Source of the DNA: Tepidimonas alkaliphilus
GTDB lineage: Bacteria; Pseudomonadota; Gammaproteobacteria; Burkholderiales; Burkholderiaceae_C
Assembly (NCBI RefSeq): GCF_007556595.1
Contig: NZ_VJNB01000004.1
Location: forward strand, 1 to 64,000
DNA: 64,000 bases
Direction: 5' to 3'
Position 1 is the first letter of the stretch, and the number at the start of each line of letters is the position of its first letter. Below the pieces are notes generated by a model. It ran no database searches. It saw only the letters and a program-made list of their open reading frames with translations, and had not been told where the DNA came from. This document shows, piece after piece, positions 29,898-39,594 of the stretch. Both the position numbers and the translations under genes were made by a program.

Positions 29898-30476
29898 ATG
29901 GACCGTGACGTTTCCTCTTCAGCCGTCTTTCACGGCACCACGATCGTCTGCGTGCGTCGCCCCGATCCGGCCGACCCGGCCCGCACGCAGGTCGCCATGG
30001 GCGGCGACGGCCAGGTCACGCTGGGCGCCATCGTCGTCAAGGCCAGCGCGCGCAAGATCCGCCGCCTGTACCGCGACCAGGTGCTGGCCGGCTTTGCCGG
30101 CGCCACGGCCGATGCCTTCACGCTGTTCGAGCGCTTCGAGGCCAAGCTGGAAAAGCACCAGGGCCACCTGCTGCGCGCCGCAGTGGAGCTGACGCGCGAC
30201 TGGCGCACCGACCGCGTGCTGCGCCGGCTGGAAGCGATGCTGGCGGTGGCTGACCGCACGGCAAGCCTTGTCATCACCGGCAACGGCGACGTGCTGGAGC
30301 CGGAGCACGGCATCGTCGCGATCGGCTCCGGCGGCGCCTACGCCCAGGCTGCGGCGCGTGCGCTGCTCGAGCACACGGCGCTGCCGGCCGAGGCGGTGGT
30401 GCGCGAGGCGCTGCGCATCGCCGGCGACCTGTGCATCTACACCAACCAACACCACACCGTGGAGGTGCTGGCATGA
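29898..30476 (+). CDS. hslV: ATP-dependent protease subunit HslV (ClpQ)
   Basis: The 192-residue proteasome-like peptidase has its active-site threonine in FHGTTIV (residues 12-18), exposed after removal of the N-terminal propeptide. GGDGQVTLG and the C-terminal ICIYTNQHH-like segment ([12 protein letters not shown]) are family signatures. It forms a double hexamer capped by the HslU ATPase. The propeptide of about 14 residues is longer than in E. coli. Its TGA overlaps the ATG of hslU, ensuring coupled synthesis. Confidence 0.96.
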   Translation: MDRDVSSSAVFHGTTIVCVRRPDPADPARTQVAMGGDGQVTLGAIVVKASARKIRRLYRDQVLAGFAGATADAFTLFERFEAKLEKHQGHLLRAAVELTRDWRTDRVLRRLEAMLAVADRTASLVITGNGDVLEPEHGIVAIGSGGAYAQAAARALLEHTALPAEAVVREALRIAGDLCIYTNQHHTVEVLA

Positions 30477-31792
30477 GCGCCGCGATGACGCCGCAAGAGA
30501 TTGTCTCCGAGCTGGACGCCCACATCATCGGCCAGCAGGCCGCCAAGCGTGCGGTGGCCATCGCGCTGCGCAACCGCTGGCGCCGCCAGCAGGTGGACGC
30601 GAAGCTGCGGCCCGAGATCACGCCGAAGAACATCCTGATGATCGGCCCGACCGGGGTCGGCAAGACCGAGATCGCGCGCCGGCTGGCCAAGCTCGCCAAC
30701 GCCCCCTTCATCAAGGTCGAGGCGACCAAGTTCACCGAGGTCGGCTACGTCGGCAAGGATGTGGACAGCATCATCCGCGACCTAGCGGATGTGGCCGTCA
30801 AGCAGACGCGCGAGGCGGCGATGGCGCGCGTGCGCACGCGCGCCGAGGACGTGGCCGAGGAGCGCATCCTGGACGCCCTGCTGCCGCCGCCGCGCGACGG
30901 CGACGTCGAGCGCGACGGCCATGCGCGCCAGGTGTTCCGCAAGAAGCTGCGCGAGGGCCAGCTCGACGACAAGGAGATCGAGATCGAGCTGGCCGCGCCG
31001 CAGCCGCATCTGGAAGTGATGACCCCGCCCGGTATGGAGGAGATGGCCGAGCAGCTCAAAGGTCTCTTGGGCCAGCTGCAGCTGGGCCGGCGCAAGACGC
31101 GCAAGCTGCGCATCGCCGAGGCGCGCCGGCTGCTCGTCGAGGAGGAGGCGGCCAAGCTCGTCAACGAGGAGGAGATTCGCGCCGAGGCGATCCAGAACCT
31201 CGAGCAGAACGGCATCGTCTTCATCGACGAGATCGACAAGGTCGCCTCGCGCAGCGATGTGGCCGGCGCCGACGTGTCGCGCCAGGGTGTGCAGCGCGAC
31301 CTGCTGCCGCTGGTGGAGGGCACCACGGTCTCGACCAAATATGGGCCGGTCAAGACCGACCACATCCTGTTCATCGCCAGCGGGGCGTTCCACCTGAGCA
31401 AGCCCAGCGACCTGATCCCGGAGCTGCAGGGGCGCTTTCCGATCCGGGTGGAGCTGCAGCCGCTGTCGGTACAGGACTTTGAGGCGATCTTGACGCAGAC
31501 GCACGCCAGCCTCGTGCGCCAGTATCAGGCGCTGCTGGCCACCGAGGGCGTGACGCTCGTCTTCACCGACGACGCCATCCGCCGCATCGCCGCCATCGCC
31601 TGGGAGGTCAACGAGCGCACCGAAAACATCGGCGCGCGCCGGCTGGCCACGGTGATGGAGCGGCTGCTGGAGGAGGTCAGCTTCGAGGCGCCGCGCTACA
31701 GCGGCCAGACCCTCGTCATCGATGCCGCTTATGTGGAGGCGCGCCTCAGCGACTTGGCGCGCAACGAAGATCTGTCGCGCTTCATCCTCTGA
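30473..31792 (+). CDS. hslU: ATP-dependent protease ATPase subunit HslU (ClpY)
   Basis: The 439-residue AAA+ unfoldase pairs with HslV. Walker A is [12 protein letters not shown] (near residue 60), the pore loop is [15 protein letters not shown], Walker B is [10 protein letters not shown], and the arginine-containing sensor region is near [11 protein letters not shown]. The I domain lies in the middle (about 110-240) and the C-terminus DLSRFIL carries the activating tail that inserts into HslV. The start overlaps hslV by 4 nt. Two hairpins follow the gene. Confidence 0.97.
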   Translation: MSAAMTPQEIVSELDAHIIGQQAAKRAVAIALRNRWRRQQVDAKLRPEITPKNILMIGPTGVGKTEIARRLAKLANAPFIKVEATKFTEVGYVGKDVDSIIRDLADVAVKQTREAAMARVRTRAEDVAEERILDALLPPPRDGDVERDGHARQVFRKKLREGQLDDKEIEIELAAPQPHLEVMTPPGMEEMAEQLKGLLGQLQLGRRKTRKLRIAEARRLLVEEEAAKLVNEEEIRAEAIQNLEQNGIVFIDEIDKVASRSDVAGADVSRQGVQRDLLPLVEGTTVSTKYGPVKTDHILFIASGAFHLSKPSDLIPELQGRFPIRVELQPLSVQDFEAILTQTHASLVRQYQALLATEGVTLVFTDDAIRRIAAIAWEVNERTENIGARRLATVMERLLEEVSFEAPRYSGQTLVIDAAYVEARLSDLARNEDLSRFIL

Positions 31793-31816
31793 GCGAAAGC
31801 TCATTTCAAGGTGTGC

Positions 31817-31841
31817 CCCAAAGCTCATGTAGAGCTTTGGG
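31817..31841 (+). terminator. Hairpin after hslU
   Basis: CCCAAAGCTC (31817-31826), a 5-nt loop and GAGCTTTGGG (31832-31841) make a perfect 10-bp stem 24 nt after the hslU stop. No strong T-run follows, so termination may be inefficient or Rho-assisted. Confidence 0.5.
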
Positions 31842-31877
31842 TGTGAGAGCCAAATCTTTGAGATCCAATCGTTTTTG

Positions 31878-31908
31878 TAGGGCCGGCTGAGCTTTCAGGT
31901 CGGCCCTA
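31878..31908. terminator. Second hairpin between hslU and mraZ
   Basis: TAGGGCCG (31878-31885) pairs with CGGCCCTA (31901-31908) and encloses CTGA-GCTT-TCAG with small bulges. A run of five T lies just 5' of it on the plus strand and none follows. It may insulate the hslVU and mraZ units. Confidence 0.4.
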
Positions 31909-31945
31909 AGTCATTGATTTCGCCTTTAAAAATACCTGCCCGACC

Positions 31946-32009
31946 TTGCCGTGGGCCCCATTTTGATGCTACAGTGGGAGGAAGTGCAAAAAAGTGGTGA
32001 ATAGTGGAG
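31946..32009 (+). promoter_or_regulatory. mraZ promoter with MraZ-type operator repeats
   Basis: TTGCCG (31946-31951), 18 nt, and TACAGT (31970-31975) with a preceding TGC form an extended -10 promoter. Starting inside the -10 box, GTG triplets occur at 31974, 31984, 31994 and 32004 (GTGGGA, GTGCAA, GTGGTG, GTGGAG), exactly 10 bp apart. MraZ is known to bind GTGG-type direct repeats with this period upstream of its own gene, so this is very probably the autorepression site of the division cluster. Confidence 0.75.
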
Positions 32010-32028
32010 CCCGCAGCGGGTTGCAACC

Positions 32029-32457
32029 GTGTTCCAAGGCGCGTCATCCCTGGTGCTCGATGCCAAGGGTCGGCTGTCGGTGCCGACCCGGTATCGCGAC
32101 GTGCTGCTGGCCACGGCAGGCGGCCAGCTGACCATCACCAAGCACCCGCACGGCTGTCTGATGATCTTTCCGCGCCCGGAGTGGGAGGCGTTTCGCCAGC
32201 GCATCGCGCAGCTGCCGATGTCGGCGCAGTGGTGGAAGCGCATCTTCCTTGGCAACGCGCAAGACGTGGAGATGGACGGCCAAGGGCGGGTGTTGGTCGC
32301 CCCGGAGCTGCGCGCCGCCGCCGGCCTGACCAAAGAGGCCATGCTGCTGGGCATGGGCAATCACTTCGAGCTGTGGGATGCGGCCACCTACGCCGCGCAG
32401 GAGGCCGAGGCCATGCGCGGCGAGATGCCCGAAGCCTTCAAGGACTTTTCGTTCTAA
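32029..32457 (+). CDS. mraZ: Transcriptional regulator MraZ
   Basis: The 142-residue protein starts with GTG at 32029 and contains two SpoVT/AbrB-like domains: [20 protein letters not shown] and the second repeat with [16 protein letters not shown]. MraZ forms rings and represses the dcw operon through direct repeats in its promoter, seen here just upstream. The DAKGR and DGQGR motifs are the DNA-contacting loops of the family. The rsmH start follows after 17 nt. Confidence 0.95.
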   Translation: MFQGASSLVLDAKGRLSVPTRYRDVLLATAGGQLTITKHPHGCLMIFPRPEWEAFRQRIAQLPMSAQWWKRIFLGNAQDVEMDGQGRVLVAPELRAAAGLTKEAMLLGMGNHFELWDAATYAAQEAEAMRGEMPEAFKDFSF

Positions 32458-32474
32458 GGGAGGCGACGGTGACG

Positions 32475-33422
32475 ATGACGTTCGAACATCGCACCGTCCT
32501 GTTGAACGAAGCGGTCGAAGCCCTTCGCATCCAACCGGACGGCCATTATGTCGATGGCACCTTTGGCCGCGGCGGCCACAGCCGCGCGATCCTGGCGCGC
32601 CTGTCACCGGCGGGGCGCCTGACGGTGTTCGACAAGGATCCGCAGGCCGTTGCGGTGGCGCAGGCGCTGGCGGCGCAGGACGCGCGCGTGACAGTGCGGC
32701 ACGAGGGCTTTGCGGCGCTGGCGGCGTTGCCGCCGGCCAGCCTCGACGGCATTTTGTTGGATCTTGGTGTCAGTTCGCCGCAGCTCGACGATGCGGCGCG
32801 CGGCTTTTCGTTTCGCCACGACGGGCCGCTGGACATGCGCATGGACCCCACGCGGGGGGTCAGCGCGGCGGAGTGGCTGGCCAAGGCCAGCGTGGCCGAA
32901 ATGACGGAGGTGATTCGTGACTACGGCGAAGAGCGGTTTGCTGCATCGATTGCAAAGGCGATTGATCGCCGCCGACAGACACGGGGGCCTGTTCGAACCA
33001 CCGCCGAGCTGGCCGAAATCGTGGCTGGTGCGGTCAAAACCCGAGAGCCGGGCCAGGATCCTGCGACGCGCACATTTCAGGCTATTCGGATTCACGTCAA
33101 CGCCGAGCTTGAGGAGCTGCAACAAGCGCTCGACGCCAGCCTGAGCGTGCTGCGCCCAGGCGGTCGGCTGGTGGTGATCAGCTTTCACTCGTTGGAGGAT
33201 CGGCGCGTCAAGCGCTTTTTGCAGGCGCATGCGCGCCCGACCTTGGATCGCCGCCTGCCGATGCTGGAGCCGCCGCCACCGCGCTGGGCCGAGGTGGCGC
33301 GCGTGCGGCCCAGCGCCGCGGAGGTGGCGTCCAATCCGCGCGCCCGCAGCGCCGTGATGCGCTGCGCCACCCGCACCGCCGCCCCCGCCGTGGCTGAACG
33401 AGGAGAGCGCGGATGCGGCTGA
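32475..33422 (+). CDS. rsmH: 16S rRNA (cytosine-1402-N4)-methyltransferase RsmH
   Basis: The 315-residue protein methylates C1402 of 16S rRNA. It begins [17 protein letters not shown], the SAM motif is [16 protein letters not shown], and [24 protein letters not shown] is the family signature. The start may instead be the GTG at 32469 (two residues longer), which lies 5 nt after GGAGG at 32459-32463. Its 3' end overlaps ftsL by 10 nt. It is the second gene of the division and cell wall cluster. Confidence 0.96.
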   Translation: MTFEHRTVLLNEAVEALRIQPDGHYVDGTFGRGGHSRAILARLSPAGRLTVFDKDPQAVAVAQALAAQDARVTVRHEGFAALAALPPASLDGILLDLGVSSPQLDDAARGFSFRHDGPLDMRMDPTRGVSAAEWLAKASVAEMTEVIRDYGEERFAASIAKAIDRRRQTRGPVRTTAELAEIVAGAVKTREPGQDPATRTFQAIRIHVNAELEELQQALDASLSVLRPGGRLVVISFHSLEDRRVKRFLQAHARPTLDRRLPMLEPPPPRWAEVARVRPSAAEVASNPRARSAVMRCATRTAAPAVAERGERGCG

Positions 33423-33697
33423 ATTTGTTGCTGCTGGCGCTGCTGCTGGCCAGCGCGTTTCATCTGGTCGAGCAGCAATACCAGTCGCGCCGGCTTTATG
33501 TGGCCAAAGAGCGCGCGCGCGCCGAAGGGGCGCGCCTGCAGGCCGAGCACGAGCGCCTGGTGGTGGAGCAGCGGGCGCTAGCGGCGCCGGCGCGCGTGCA
33601 GCGGCTGGCCCGCGAGCGCTTGCAGATGCACCCTGCGCACCCGGGCATCACCGAATACGTGACGCTGCCCACTGCGGCAACGGGAGGGGCACCGTGA
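33413..33697 (+). CDS. ftsL: Cell division protein FtsL
   Basis: This 94-residue bitopic protein has a short cytoplasmic tail, a membrane segment [15 protein letters not shown] (residues 5-19) and a coiled coil rich in Arg, Glu and Leu (residues 25-65). FtsL joins FtsB and FtsQ in the periplasm to activate FtsWI septal synthesis. The gene overlaps rsmH by 10 nt and ftsI by 4 nt. Sequence conservation in this family is low, so size, topology and position carry the assignment. Confidence 0.9.
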   Translation: MRLNLLLLALLLASAFHLVEQQYQSRRLYVAKERARAEGARLQAEHERLVVEQRALAAPARVQRLARERLQMHPAHPGITEYVTLPTAATGGAP

Positions 33698-35442
33698 GGC
33701 GGCGCGCCACCCCCAGCATTCCCTACGGACGCAGCCCCCTGCTGACCAGCGCCACCCCCGTGTGGCGCAGCCGCTTCGTGGTGGCGGTGTTGGCGTTGGC
33801 CTTCGTGGGTCTGGCGGCGCGCGCCGCGTACGTGCAAGTCATCGGCAACGATTTTTTTCAGCGCCAGGGCGAGGTGCGCTACGCGCGCACGATTGAGCTG
33901 CCTGCCAGCCGCGGCCGCATTCTCGACCGCAATGGCATGATCCTGGCGCAAAGCGTGGAGGCGCAAAGCGTCTGGGCCGATCCGGAGGATGTGCCGCTGG
34001 ATCATTCGCGTTTGCCGGAGCTGGCGCAGCTGCTGGGCATGCCACTGGCCGATCTCAAGCGCCGCTTGGATGTGGAGGCGCGCAACTTTGTCTGGCTGCG
34101 CCGCCAGCTGGACGAGCCACAGGCCCAGCGCGTCAAGGCGTTGGGCATCCCCGGCATCTACCTGCGCAAGGAATACAAGCGCCAATACCCGCAGGGCGAG
34201 GCGGTGGCGCATGTGGTCGGCTTCACCAACGTCGAGGACCGCGGCCAGGAGGGCGTGGAGCTGGCGTTCGAGAAGGAGCTGGTGGGGCGGCCCGGCTCAC
34301 GGCGCGTGATCAAGGATCGGCTCGGCCGCATCGTCGAGGACGTGCGCGACATCGTGCCGCCGGTGGCCGGGCGCGATCTGCAGCTGTCGATCGACGCGCG
34401 CGTGCAGTATTTCGCCTATCAGCGCCTGAAGGAGGCGGTGCAGCAGCACCAGGCCCGCGGCGGCAGCGCGGTGGTGTTGGATGCGCGCACCGGCGAGGTG
34501 CTGGCGCTGGCCAACTACCCGAGCTACGACCCCAACAATCGCCGCAACTTGAGCGGCGAGCAGCTGCGCAACCGGGCGCTGACCGACAGCTTCGAGCCCG
34601 GCTCGACGATGAAGCCGTTCATCGCTGCGCTGGCGCTGGAAAAAGGCTTGGTGCGGCCCGATACGCCCATTCAAACCGCGCCCGGGCGGCTGCAGATGGG
34701 GGGGTTCACCATCTCCGACGTGCACCCGTATGGCGTGCTGACGGTGGCGGAAGTGATCCAGAAATCCAGCAACGTCGGCACCGTCAAGCTGGCCATGCAG
34801 ATGCCGGCGCGCGACATGTGGGAGACCTACGCACGGCTGGGGCTCGGGCACAAGCCGCAGCTGCCGTTTCCTGGCGCCACCGGCGGGCGGCTGCGGCACT
34901 ACCAAAGCTGGCGTCCCATTGAGCAGGCGACCATGAGCTACGGCTATGGCCTGTCGGTGTCGCTGGTGCAGCTGGCGCAAGCCTACACGGTGTTTGCCCG
35001 CAACGGCGAGCTGCTGCCGTTGACGCTGCTGCGCACGGACGAGCCGGCGCACGGCGTGCGCGTCTTCAGCGAGCGCCATGCGCTGGCGGTGCGCCAGATG
35101 CTGCAGCTGGCCGCCGGCCCCGGCGGCACCGCCCAGCAAGCGCAGACGGTGGGTTATTCGGTCGGCGGCAAGACCGGCACCGCGCGCAAGCAAGAAGGCC
35201 GCGGCTACGCGGCACGCAAATACCGGGCGTTTTTTGTCGGGCTGGCGCCGGTGGATGCGCCGCGCGTGGTGATCGCCGTGATGGTCGATGAACCCAGCGC
35301 CGGCGCGATTTACGGCGGGGTGGTGGCGGCGCCGGTATTTGCCGACGTGGCGCAGCAGACGCTGCGGCTGCTGGGCGTGCCGCCGGACGTGCGCGTGCAG
35401 CCGCAGATCGTGGCGCACGCGATCGAGGAGGACCCGGTATGA
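33694..35442 (+). CDS. ftsI: Peptidoglycan D,D-transpeptidase FtsI (PBP3)
   Basis: The 582-residue septal transpeptidase has one membrane anchor (about residues 27-47) and a pedestal domain opening with ELPASRGRILDRNG. In the transpeptidase domain the SxxK nucleophile is STMKPF, the SxN motif is KSSNVGTVKL, and the KTG triad is GGKTGTARK. It cross-links peptidoglycan at the septum with FtsW. The start is GTG at 33694, overlapping the ftsL stop by 4 nt; its own stop overlaps the murE ATG. Confidence 0.97.
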   Translation: MRRRATPSIPYGRSPLLTSATPVWRSRFVVAVLALAFVGLAARAAYVQVIGNDFFQRQGEVRYARTIELPASRGRILDRNGMILAQSVEAQSVWADPEDVPLDHSRLPELAQLLGMPLADLKRRLDVEARNFVWLRRQLDEPQAQRVKALGIPGIYLRKEYKRQYPQGEAVAHVVGFTNVEDRGQEGVELAFEKELVGRPGSRRVIKDRLGRIVEDVRDIVPPVAGRDLQLSIDARVQYFAYQRLKEAVQQHQARGGSAVVLDARTGEVLALANYPSYDPNNRRNLSGEQLRNRALTDSFEPGSTMKPFIAALALEKGLVRPDTPIQTAPGRLQMGGFTISDVHPYGVLTVAEVIQKSSNVGTVKLAMQMPARDMWETYARLGLGHKPQLPFPGATGGRLRHYQSWRPIEQATMSYGYGLSVSLVQLAQAYTVFARNGELLPLTLLRTDEPAHGVRVFSERHALAVRQMLQLAAGPGGTAQQAQTVGYSVGGKTGTARKQEGRGYAARKYRAFFVGLAPVDAPRVVIAVMVDEPSAGAIYGGVVAAPVFADVAQQTLRLLGVPPDVRVQPQIVAHAIEEDPV

Positions 35443-36980
35443 CGCCGCCGCGCTTGCCCGACTTGGCCGCGGCCTTGGCATGGCTGCGCGCGCAAGGGGC
35501 GCGTGGCCTCGTGGCCGACAGCCGTCGTGTGCAGCCCGGCGAGGCGTTTGTCGCCTGGCCCGGGGCGTCGCACGATGCGCGCCGCTACGTTGCGGCGGCG
35601 CTGCAGGCCGGGGCGGTGGCGGCGCTGGTGGAGGCCGACGGCCTGCAGCCGTGGCTGGATGCAGCCGCCTGGCCGCCTGCGGCGCCGGTGGCGGCGCTGG
35701 CGGATCTCAAGGCCGCCGCCGGCCCGCTGGCCAGCGCGTTCTGGGATCATCCGAGCCAGCGCGTGCCGCTGGTGGCGGTCACCGGCACCAACGGCAAGAC
35801 CTCCACCGCCTGGTGGAGCGCGCAGGCGCTGGCCGCCGCCGACCGCGACGCCGGGCTGATCGGCACGCTCGGCATTGGCCGGCCCGGCGCGGCGCTCAAG
35901 CCCACCGGGCTGACGACGCCCGATCCCATCACGCTGCAGGCGGCGTTGGCTGCCTTCGTGGCCGAGGGCGCCGAGGCGGTGGTGCTCGAGGCCTCCTCGA
36001 TCGGGCTGGAAGAAGGGCGGCTCAACGGCGCGCACCTGCACACCGCTGTCTTCACCAACCTGACGCAAGATCATCTCGACTACCACGGCACGATGGAGGC
36101 CTACTGGGCCGCCAAGCGACGGCTGTTTGACTGGCCCGGCGTGCGCGCCGCCGTGGTCTGCTTGGACGACCCGTGGGGCCAGCGCCTGGCGGCGGAGTTG
36201 CAGCCGCGCGCGCAGGCCGGCGCACTCGATTTGTGGACGTATGCGCTGCAGCGCACGCACCCGGCGCGCCTGACGGTGGCGGCGCTGGAGTGGCTGCCCG
36301 GCGGCATGCGGCTGCGCGTGGCGCAGGACGGCGTGGGGCGCGCCACCTGGACGCTGCCGCTGCTGGGGGCGCACAACGCCGCCAACGTGCTGGCGGTGGT
36401 GGCGGTGCTGCGCGCGCAAGGGCTGGACTGGCCGGCGGTGGAGGCCGGCGTGGCGGCGCTGACGCCGGTGCCGGGGCGTATGCAGCCGGCCTGGGACGCC
36501 GCCGACGGCGCCGCCGACGACTTGCCGCAAGTGATCGTGGATTACGCCCACACGCCGGATGCGGTAGAGCAGGCGCTGCGCGCGTTGCGGCCGCTGGCGC
36601 AGGCGCGCGGCGGGCGGCTGTGGTGCGTGCTCGGCTGCGGCGGCGACCGTGACCCCTCCAAGCGCGCCCCGATGGCTGCCGCCGCCGAGGCGTGGGCCGA
36701 TCGCGTCGTGCTGACCAGCGACAACCCGCGCAGCGAGGATCCGCACCGCATCATCGCGCAGATGGTGGAGGGGCTCGTCAACCCGGCGCGCGCGGTGCTG
36801 GAGCCCGACCGCGCCGCCGCCATCGACTGGGTGGTGTGGCAGGCCGAGCCGCGCGACGTCGTGCTGCTGGCCGGCAAGGGGCACGAGCAGTATCAGGAGA
36901 TCGCCGGCGTGCGCCACCCGTTCTGCGACGTGCAGCAGGCGCGCGCGGCGCTGCGCCGCCGCCGGGAGGGTGAAGCATGA
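35439..36980 (+). CDS. murE: UDP-MurNAc-L-Ala-D-Glu:meso-diaminopimelate ligase MurE
   Basis: The 513-residue Mur ligase adds the third amino acid of the peptidoglycan stem. The ATP loop is VTGTNGKTS, and the amino-acid specificity motif is DNPRSEDP, which selects meso-diaminopimelate as in Gram-negative bacteria. The C-terminal domain includes VIVDYAHTPDAVEQAL. It overlaps ftsI and murF by 4 nt each, part of a chain of coupled genes. Confidence 0.97.
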   Translation: MTPPRLPDLAAALAWLRAQGARGLVADSRRVQPGEAFVAWPGASHDARRYVAAALQAGAVAALVEADGLQPWLDAAAWPPAAPVAALADLKAAAGPLASAFWDHPSQRVPLVAVTGTNGKTSTAWWSAQALAAADRDAGLIGTLGIGRPGAALKPTGLTTPDPITLQAALAAFVAEGAEAVVLEASSIGLEEGRLNGAHLHTAVFTNLTQDHLDYHGTMEAYWAAKRRLFDWPGVRAAVVCLDDPWGQRLAAELQPRAQAGALDLWTYALQRTHPARLTVAALEWLPGGMRLRVAQDGVGRATWTLPLLGAHNAANVLAVVAVLRAQGLDWPAVEAGVAALTPVPGRMQPAWDAADGAADDLPQVIVDYAHTPDAVEQALRALRPLAQARGGRLWCVLGCGGDRDPSKRAPMAAAAEAWADRVVLTSDNPRSEDPHRIIAQMVEGLVNPARAVLEPDRAAAIDWVVWQAEPRDVVLLAGKGHEQYQEIAGVRHPFCDVQQARAALRRRREGEA

Positions 36981-38407
36981 GCGCGGCGCCGATGACCGGG
37001 CTGGGGGCGCTGCTTGTGGCGCTGCCGGGCGCGCGCGCGGTCGGCGAGGCGGCGCGGCTGGCTCCGATGCGCGTGCACAGCGACACCCGCACGCTGCAGC
37101 CGGGCGACCTGTTCGTCGCGCTGCGCGGCGAGCGCTTCGACGCGCACGACTTCCTGCCTCAGGCCGCGGCGGCTGGCGCCGCTGGGGCCTTGGCCGAGCG
37201 GGGGCTGCAGGCCGCGGGGCTGCCGGGCGTGGAGGCGCCCGACAGCCGCGCGGCGCTGGCGCAGCTGGCCGCCGCGTGGCGCGCGCGCGTGCTGCAGGGG
37301 CCGCTGATCGCCGTCACCGGCAGCAACGGCAAGACCACCGTCACGCAGATGACGGCCTCGATCCTGCGCGCCGCGGCGGGCAATGCCGCGCTGGCCACCG
37401 AGGGCAACCTGAACAACGACATCGGCGTGCCACTGACGCTGCTGCGGCTGCGCCCGGCGCACCGGCTGGCGGTGGTGGAGCTCGGCATGAACCACCCGGG
37501 CGAAACGGCGCAGCTGGCTGCCCTGGCGCAGCCGACGGTGGCGCTGATCAACAACGCCCAGCGCGAGCATCAGGAATTCATGGCCGGCGTGGAGGCGGTG
37601 GCGCGCGAGCACGCAGCGGTGCTGGCGGCCCTGCCGGACGACGGTGTGGCGGTGCTGCCAGCGGACGACGCTCACAGCAGGTTCTGGCGCGAGCGGGCCG
37701 GCGCACGCCGCGTGCTGACGTTCGGCGGTGCCGAGGCCGACGTACGCGCCGCGCGGGCCGCCTGGGACGGCGACGCCTGGGCGCTGGAGCTGGCCACCCC
37801 GGCCGGGCCGGTGGCGACGCGGCTGCGCATCGCCGGCGCGCACCACGTGCGCAATGCGCTGGCGGCGGCCGCCTGTGCGCTGGCCGCGGGTGTCGGCCCA
37901 GCGGCGATCGGCGCCGGGCTGGCCGCGTTCGAACCGGTGGCCGGACGCTGCCGCACGCAGCGGCTGCGTTTGGGGGATGCAGCCGTGACCTTGGTGGACG
38001 ACAGCTACAACGCCAACCCGGACTCGATGCGCGCCGCCATCGACCTGCTGGCGCAGCTGCCGGCGCCACGCTGGCTGGTGCTGGGCGACATGGGCGAGGT
38101 CGGCGCGCAGGCGCTGGCGTTTCACGAGGAGGTGCTGCGCCACGCGCAGGCGCGCGGCATCGGGCACGTCTGGCTGGCCGGCGAATGGTTCGGCCGCGCC
38201 GCGGCGGTGCTCGGCGCGCAGGCCGGCGCCGGGCTGCGCCATTTCGACGACGTGGCGGCGCTGGCGCCGCACCTGCTGCCCGCGCTGCGCACCAGCGGCG
38301 GCAGCGTGCTGATCAAAGGATCGCGCTTCATGCGCATGGAGCGGGTGGCGCGGGCGTTGCAGGACGCCGCGGCCCCCGTCGGGGAGGAGGGGCAGAATGC
38401 TGCCTGA
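36977..38407 (+). CDS. murF: UDP-MurNAc-tripeptide:D-alanyl-D-alanine ligase MurF
   Basis: The 476-residue ligase adds D-Ala-D-Ala to complete the cytoplasmic pentapeptide precursor. The N-terminal domain holds [20 protein letters not shown], the nucleotide loop is [12 protein letters not shown], and the central domain has [12 protein letters not shown]. The C-terminal domain has [16 protein letters not shown]. All are MurF signatures. It starts within the murE stop (4-nt overlap) and ends 11 nt inside mraY. Confidence 0.97.
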   Translation: MSAAPMTGLGALLVALPGARAVGEAARLAPMRVHSDTRTLQPGDLFVALRGERFDAHDFLPQAAAAGAAGALAERGLQAAGLPGVEAPDSRAALAQLAAAWRARVLQGPLIAVTGSNGKTTVTQMTASILRAAAGNAALATEGNLNNDIGVPLTLLRLRPAHRLAVVELGMNHPGETAQLAALAQPTVALINNAQREHQEFMAGVEAVAREHAAVLAALPDDGVAVLPADDAHSRFWRERAGARRVLTFGGAEADVRAARAAWDGDAWALELATPAGPVATRLRIAGAHHVRNALAAAACALAAGVGPAAIGAGLAAFEPVAGRCRTQRLRLGDAAVTLVDDSYNANPDSMRAAIDLLAQLPAPRWLVLGDMGEVGAQALAFHEEVLRHAQARGIGHVWLAGEWFGRAAAVLGAQAGAGLRHFDDVAALAPHLLPALRTSGGSVLIKGSRFMRMERVARALQDAAAPVGEEGQNAA

Positions 38408-39575
38408 GTTGGCCGAATGGCTGATGGCGCGCGTGCCGGAATGGGGCTTTCTGCGCGTGTTCCAGTATTTGACGTTTCGCGCCGTGATGGCGGCGATGAC
38501 GGCGCTGGTGGTCGGCGTGGCCGCAGGCCCCTGGTTCATCCGGCGCCTGACCGAGCTCAAGATCGGCCAGCCGATCCGCAGCTACGGCGTGCAGGCGCAC
38601 CTGAGCAAGAGCGGCACGCCGACGATGGGCGGGGTGCTGATCCTGTTTGCGATCACGGTCTCGACGCTGCTGTGGTTCGACTGGACCAACCGCTTCGTCT
38701 GGGTGGTGCTGGCCGTCACGCTGGCCATGGGTGCCATCGGCTGGGTGGACGACTGGCGCAAGGTGGTGCGCAAGGACCCGGAAGGCATGCGCTCGCGCGA
38801 GAAATATTTCTGGCAGTCGGTGGTGGGGCTGCTGGCGGCGTTCTACCTGGTGTTTGCGATCTCCGAGGGCTCCAACGCGCGCGTGTGGGCCCTGTTCACG
38901 GAGTGGGTGCGCTCGGGCTTTGCGATCGACCTGCCGCAGCAGGCCGGGTTGATGGTGCCGTTCTTCAAGGAGATCAGCTACCCGCTGGGCGTCGGCGGCT
39001 TCGTGATCCTGACCTACCTGGTCATCGTCGGCAGCTCCAACGCCGTCAACCTTACCGACGGGCTGGACGGCCTGGCCATCATGCCGGTGGTGATGGTCGG
39101 CTCGGCGCTGGGGGTGTTCGCCTACGTCACCGGCAACGCGGTGTTCGCGCGCTACCTGCTGCTGCCGCACATCCCCGGCACCGGGGAGGTGCTGATCTTC
39201 TGCGCCGCCATGGCCGGGGCGGGGCTGGCCTTCCTGTGGTTCAACGCCTACCCGGCGCAGGTGTTCATGGGCGACGTCGGCGCCCTGGCGCTGGGCGGGG
39301 CGCTGGGCACCATCGCCGTCATCGTGCGGCAGGAGATCGTGCTGGCGATCATGGGGGGCATCTTCGTGGCCGAGGCGCTGTCGGTGATGGCGCAGGTGGC
39401 GTGGTTCAAGTACACGCGCCGCCGCTACGGCGAGGGACGGCGCCTGCTGAAGATGGCGCCGCTGCACCACCACTTCGAAAAGTCCGGCTGGCGCGAGACG
39501 CAGGTGGTGGTGCGCTTCTGGATCATCACCATGCTGCTGTGCCTGGTGGGGCTGTCCACGCTGAAGCTGCGCTGA
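38397..39575 (+). CDS. mraY: Phospho-N-acetylmuramoyl-pentapeptide transferase MraY
   Basis: The 392-residue polytopic membrane enzyme (about ten membrane segments) transfers phospho-MurNAc-pentapeptide to undecaprenyl phosphate to make lipid I. The catalytic aspartates are in WVDDWRKV and [10 protein letters not shown], and the third in [15 protein letters not shown]. The C-terminal [10 protein letters not shown] matches the family HHH motif. It overlaps murF by 11 nt; the murD start lies just downstream. Confidence 0.97.
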   Translation: MLPELAEWLMARVPEWGFLRVFQYLTFRAVMAAMTALVVGVAAGPWFIRRLTELKIGQPIRSYGVQAHLSKSGTPTMGGVLILFAITVSTLLWFDWTNRFVWVVLAVTLAMGAIGWVDDWRKVVRKDPEGMRSREKYFWQSVVGLLAAFYLVFAISEGSNARVWALFTEWVRSGFAIDLPQQAGLMVPFFKEISYPLGVGGFVILTYLVIVGSSNAVNLTDGLDGLAIMPVVMVGSALGVFAYVTGNAVFARYLLLPHIPGTGEVLIFCAAMAGAGLAFLWFNAYPAQVFMGDVGALALGGALGTIAVIVRQEIVLAIMGGIFVAEALSVMAQVAWFKYTRRRYGEGRRLLKMAPLHHHFEKSGWRETQVVVRFWIITMLLCLVGLSTLKLR

Positions 39576-39594
39576 CATGGAGGATCTTGACGCG

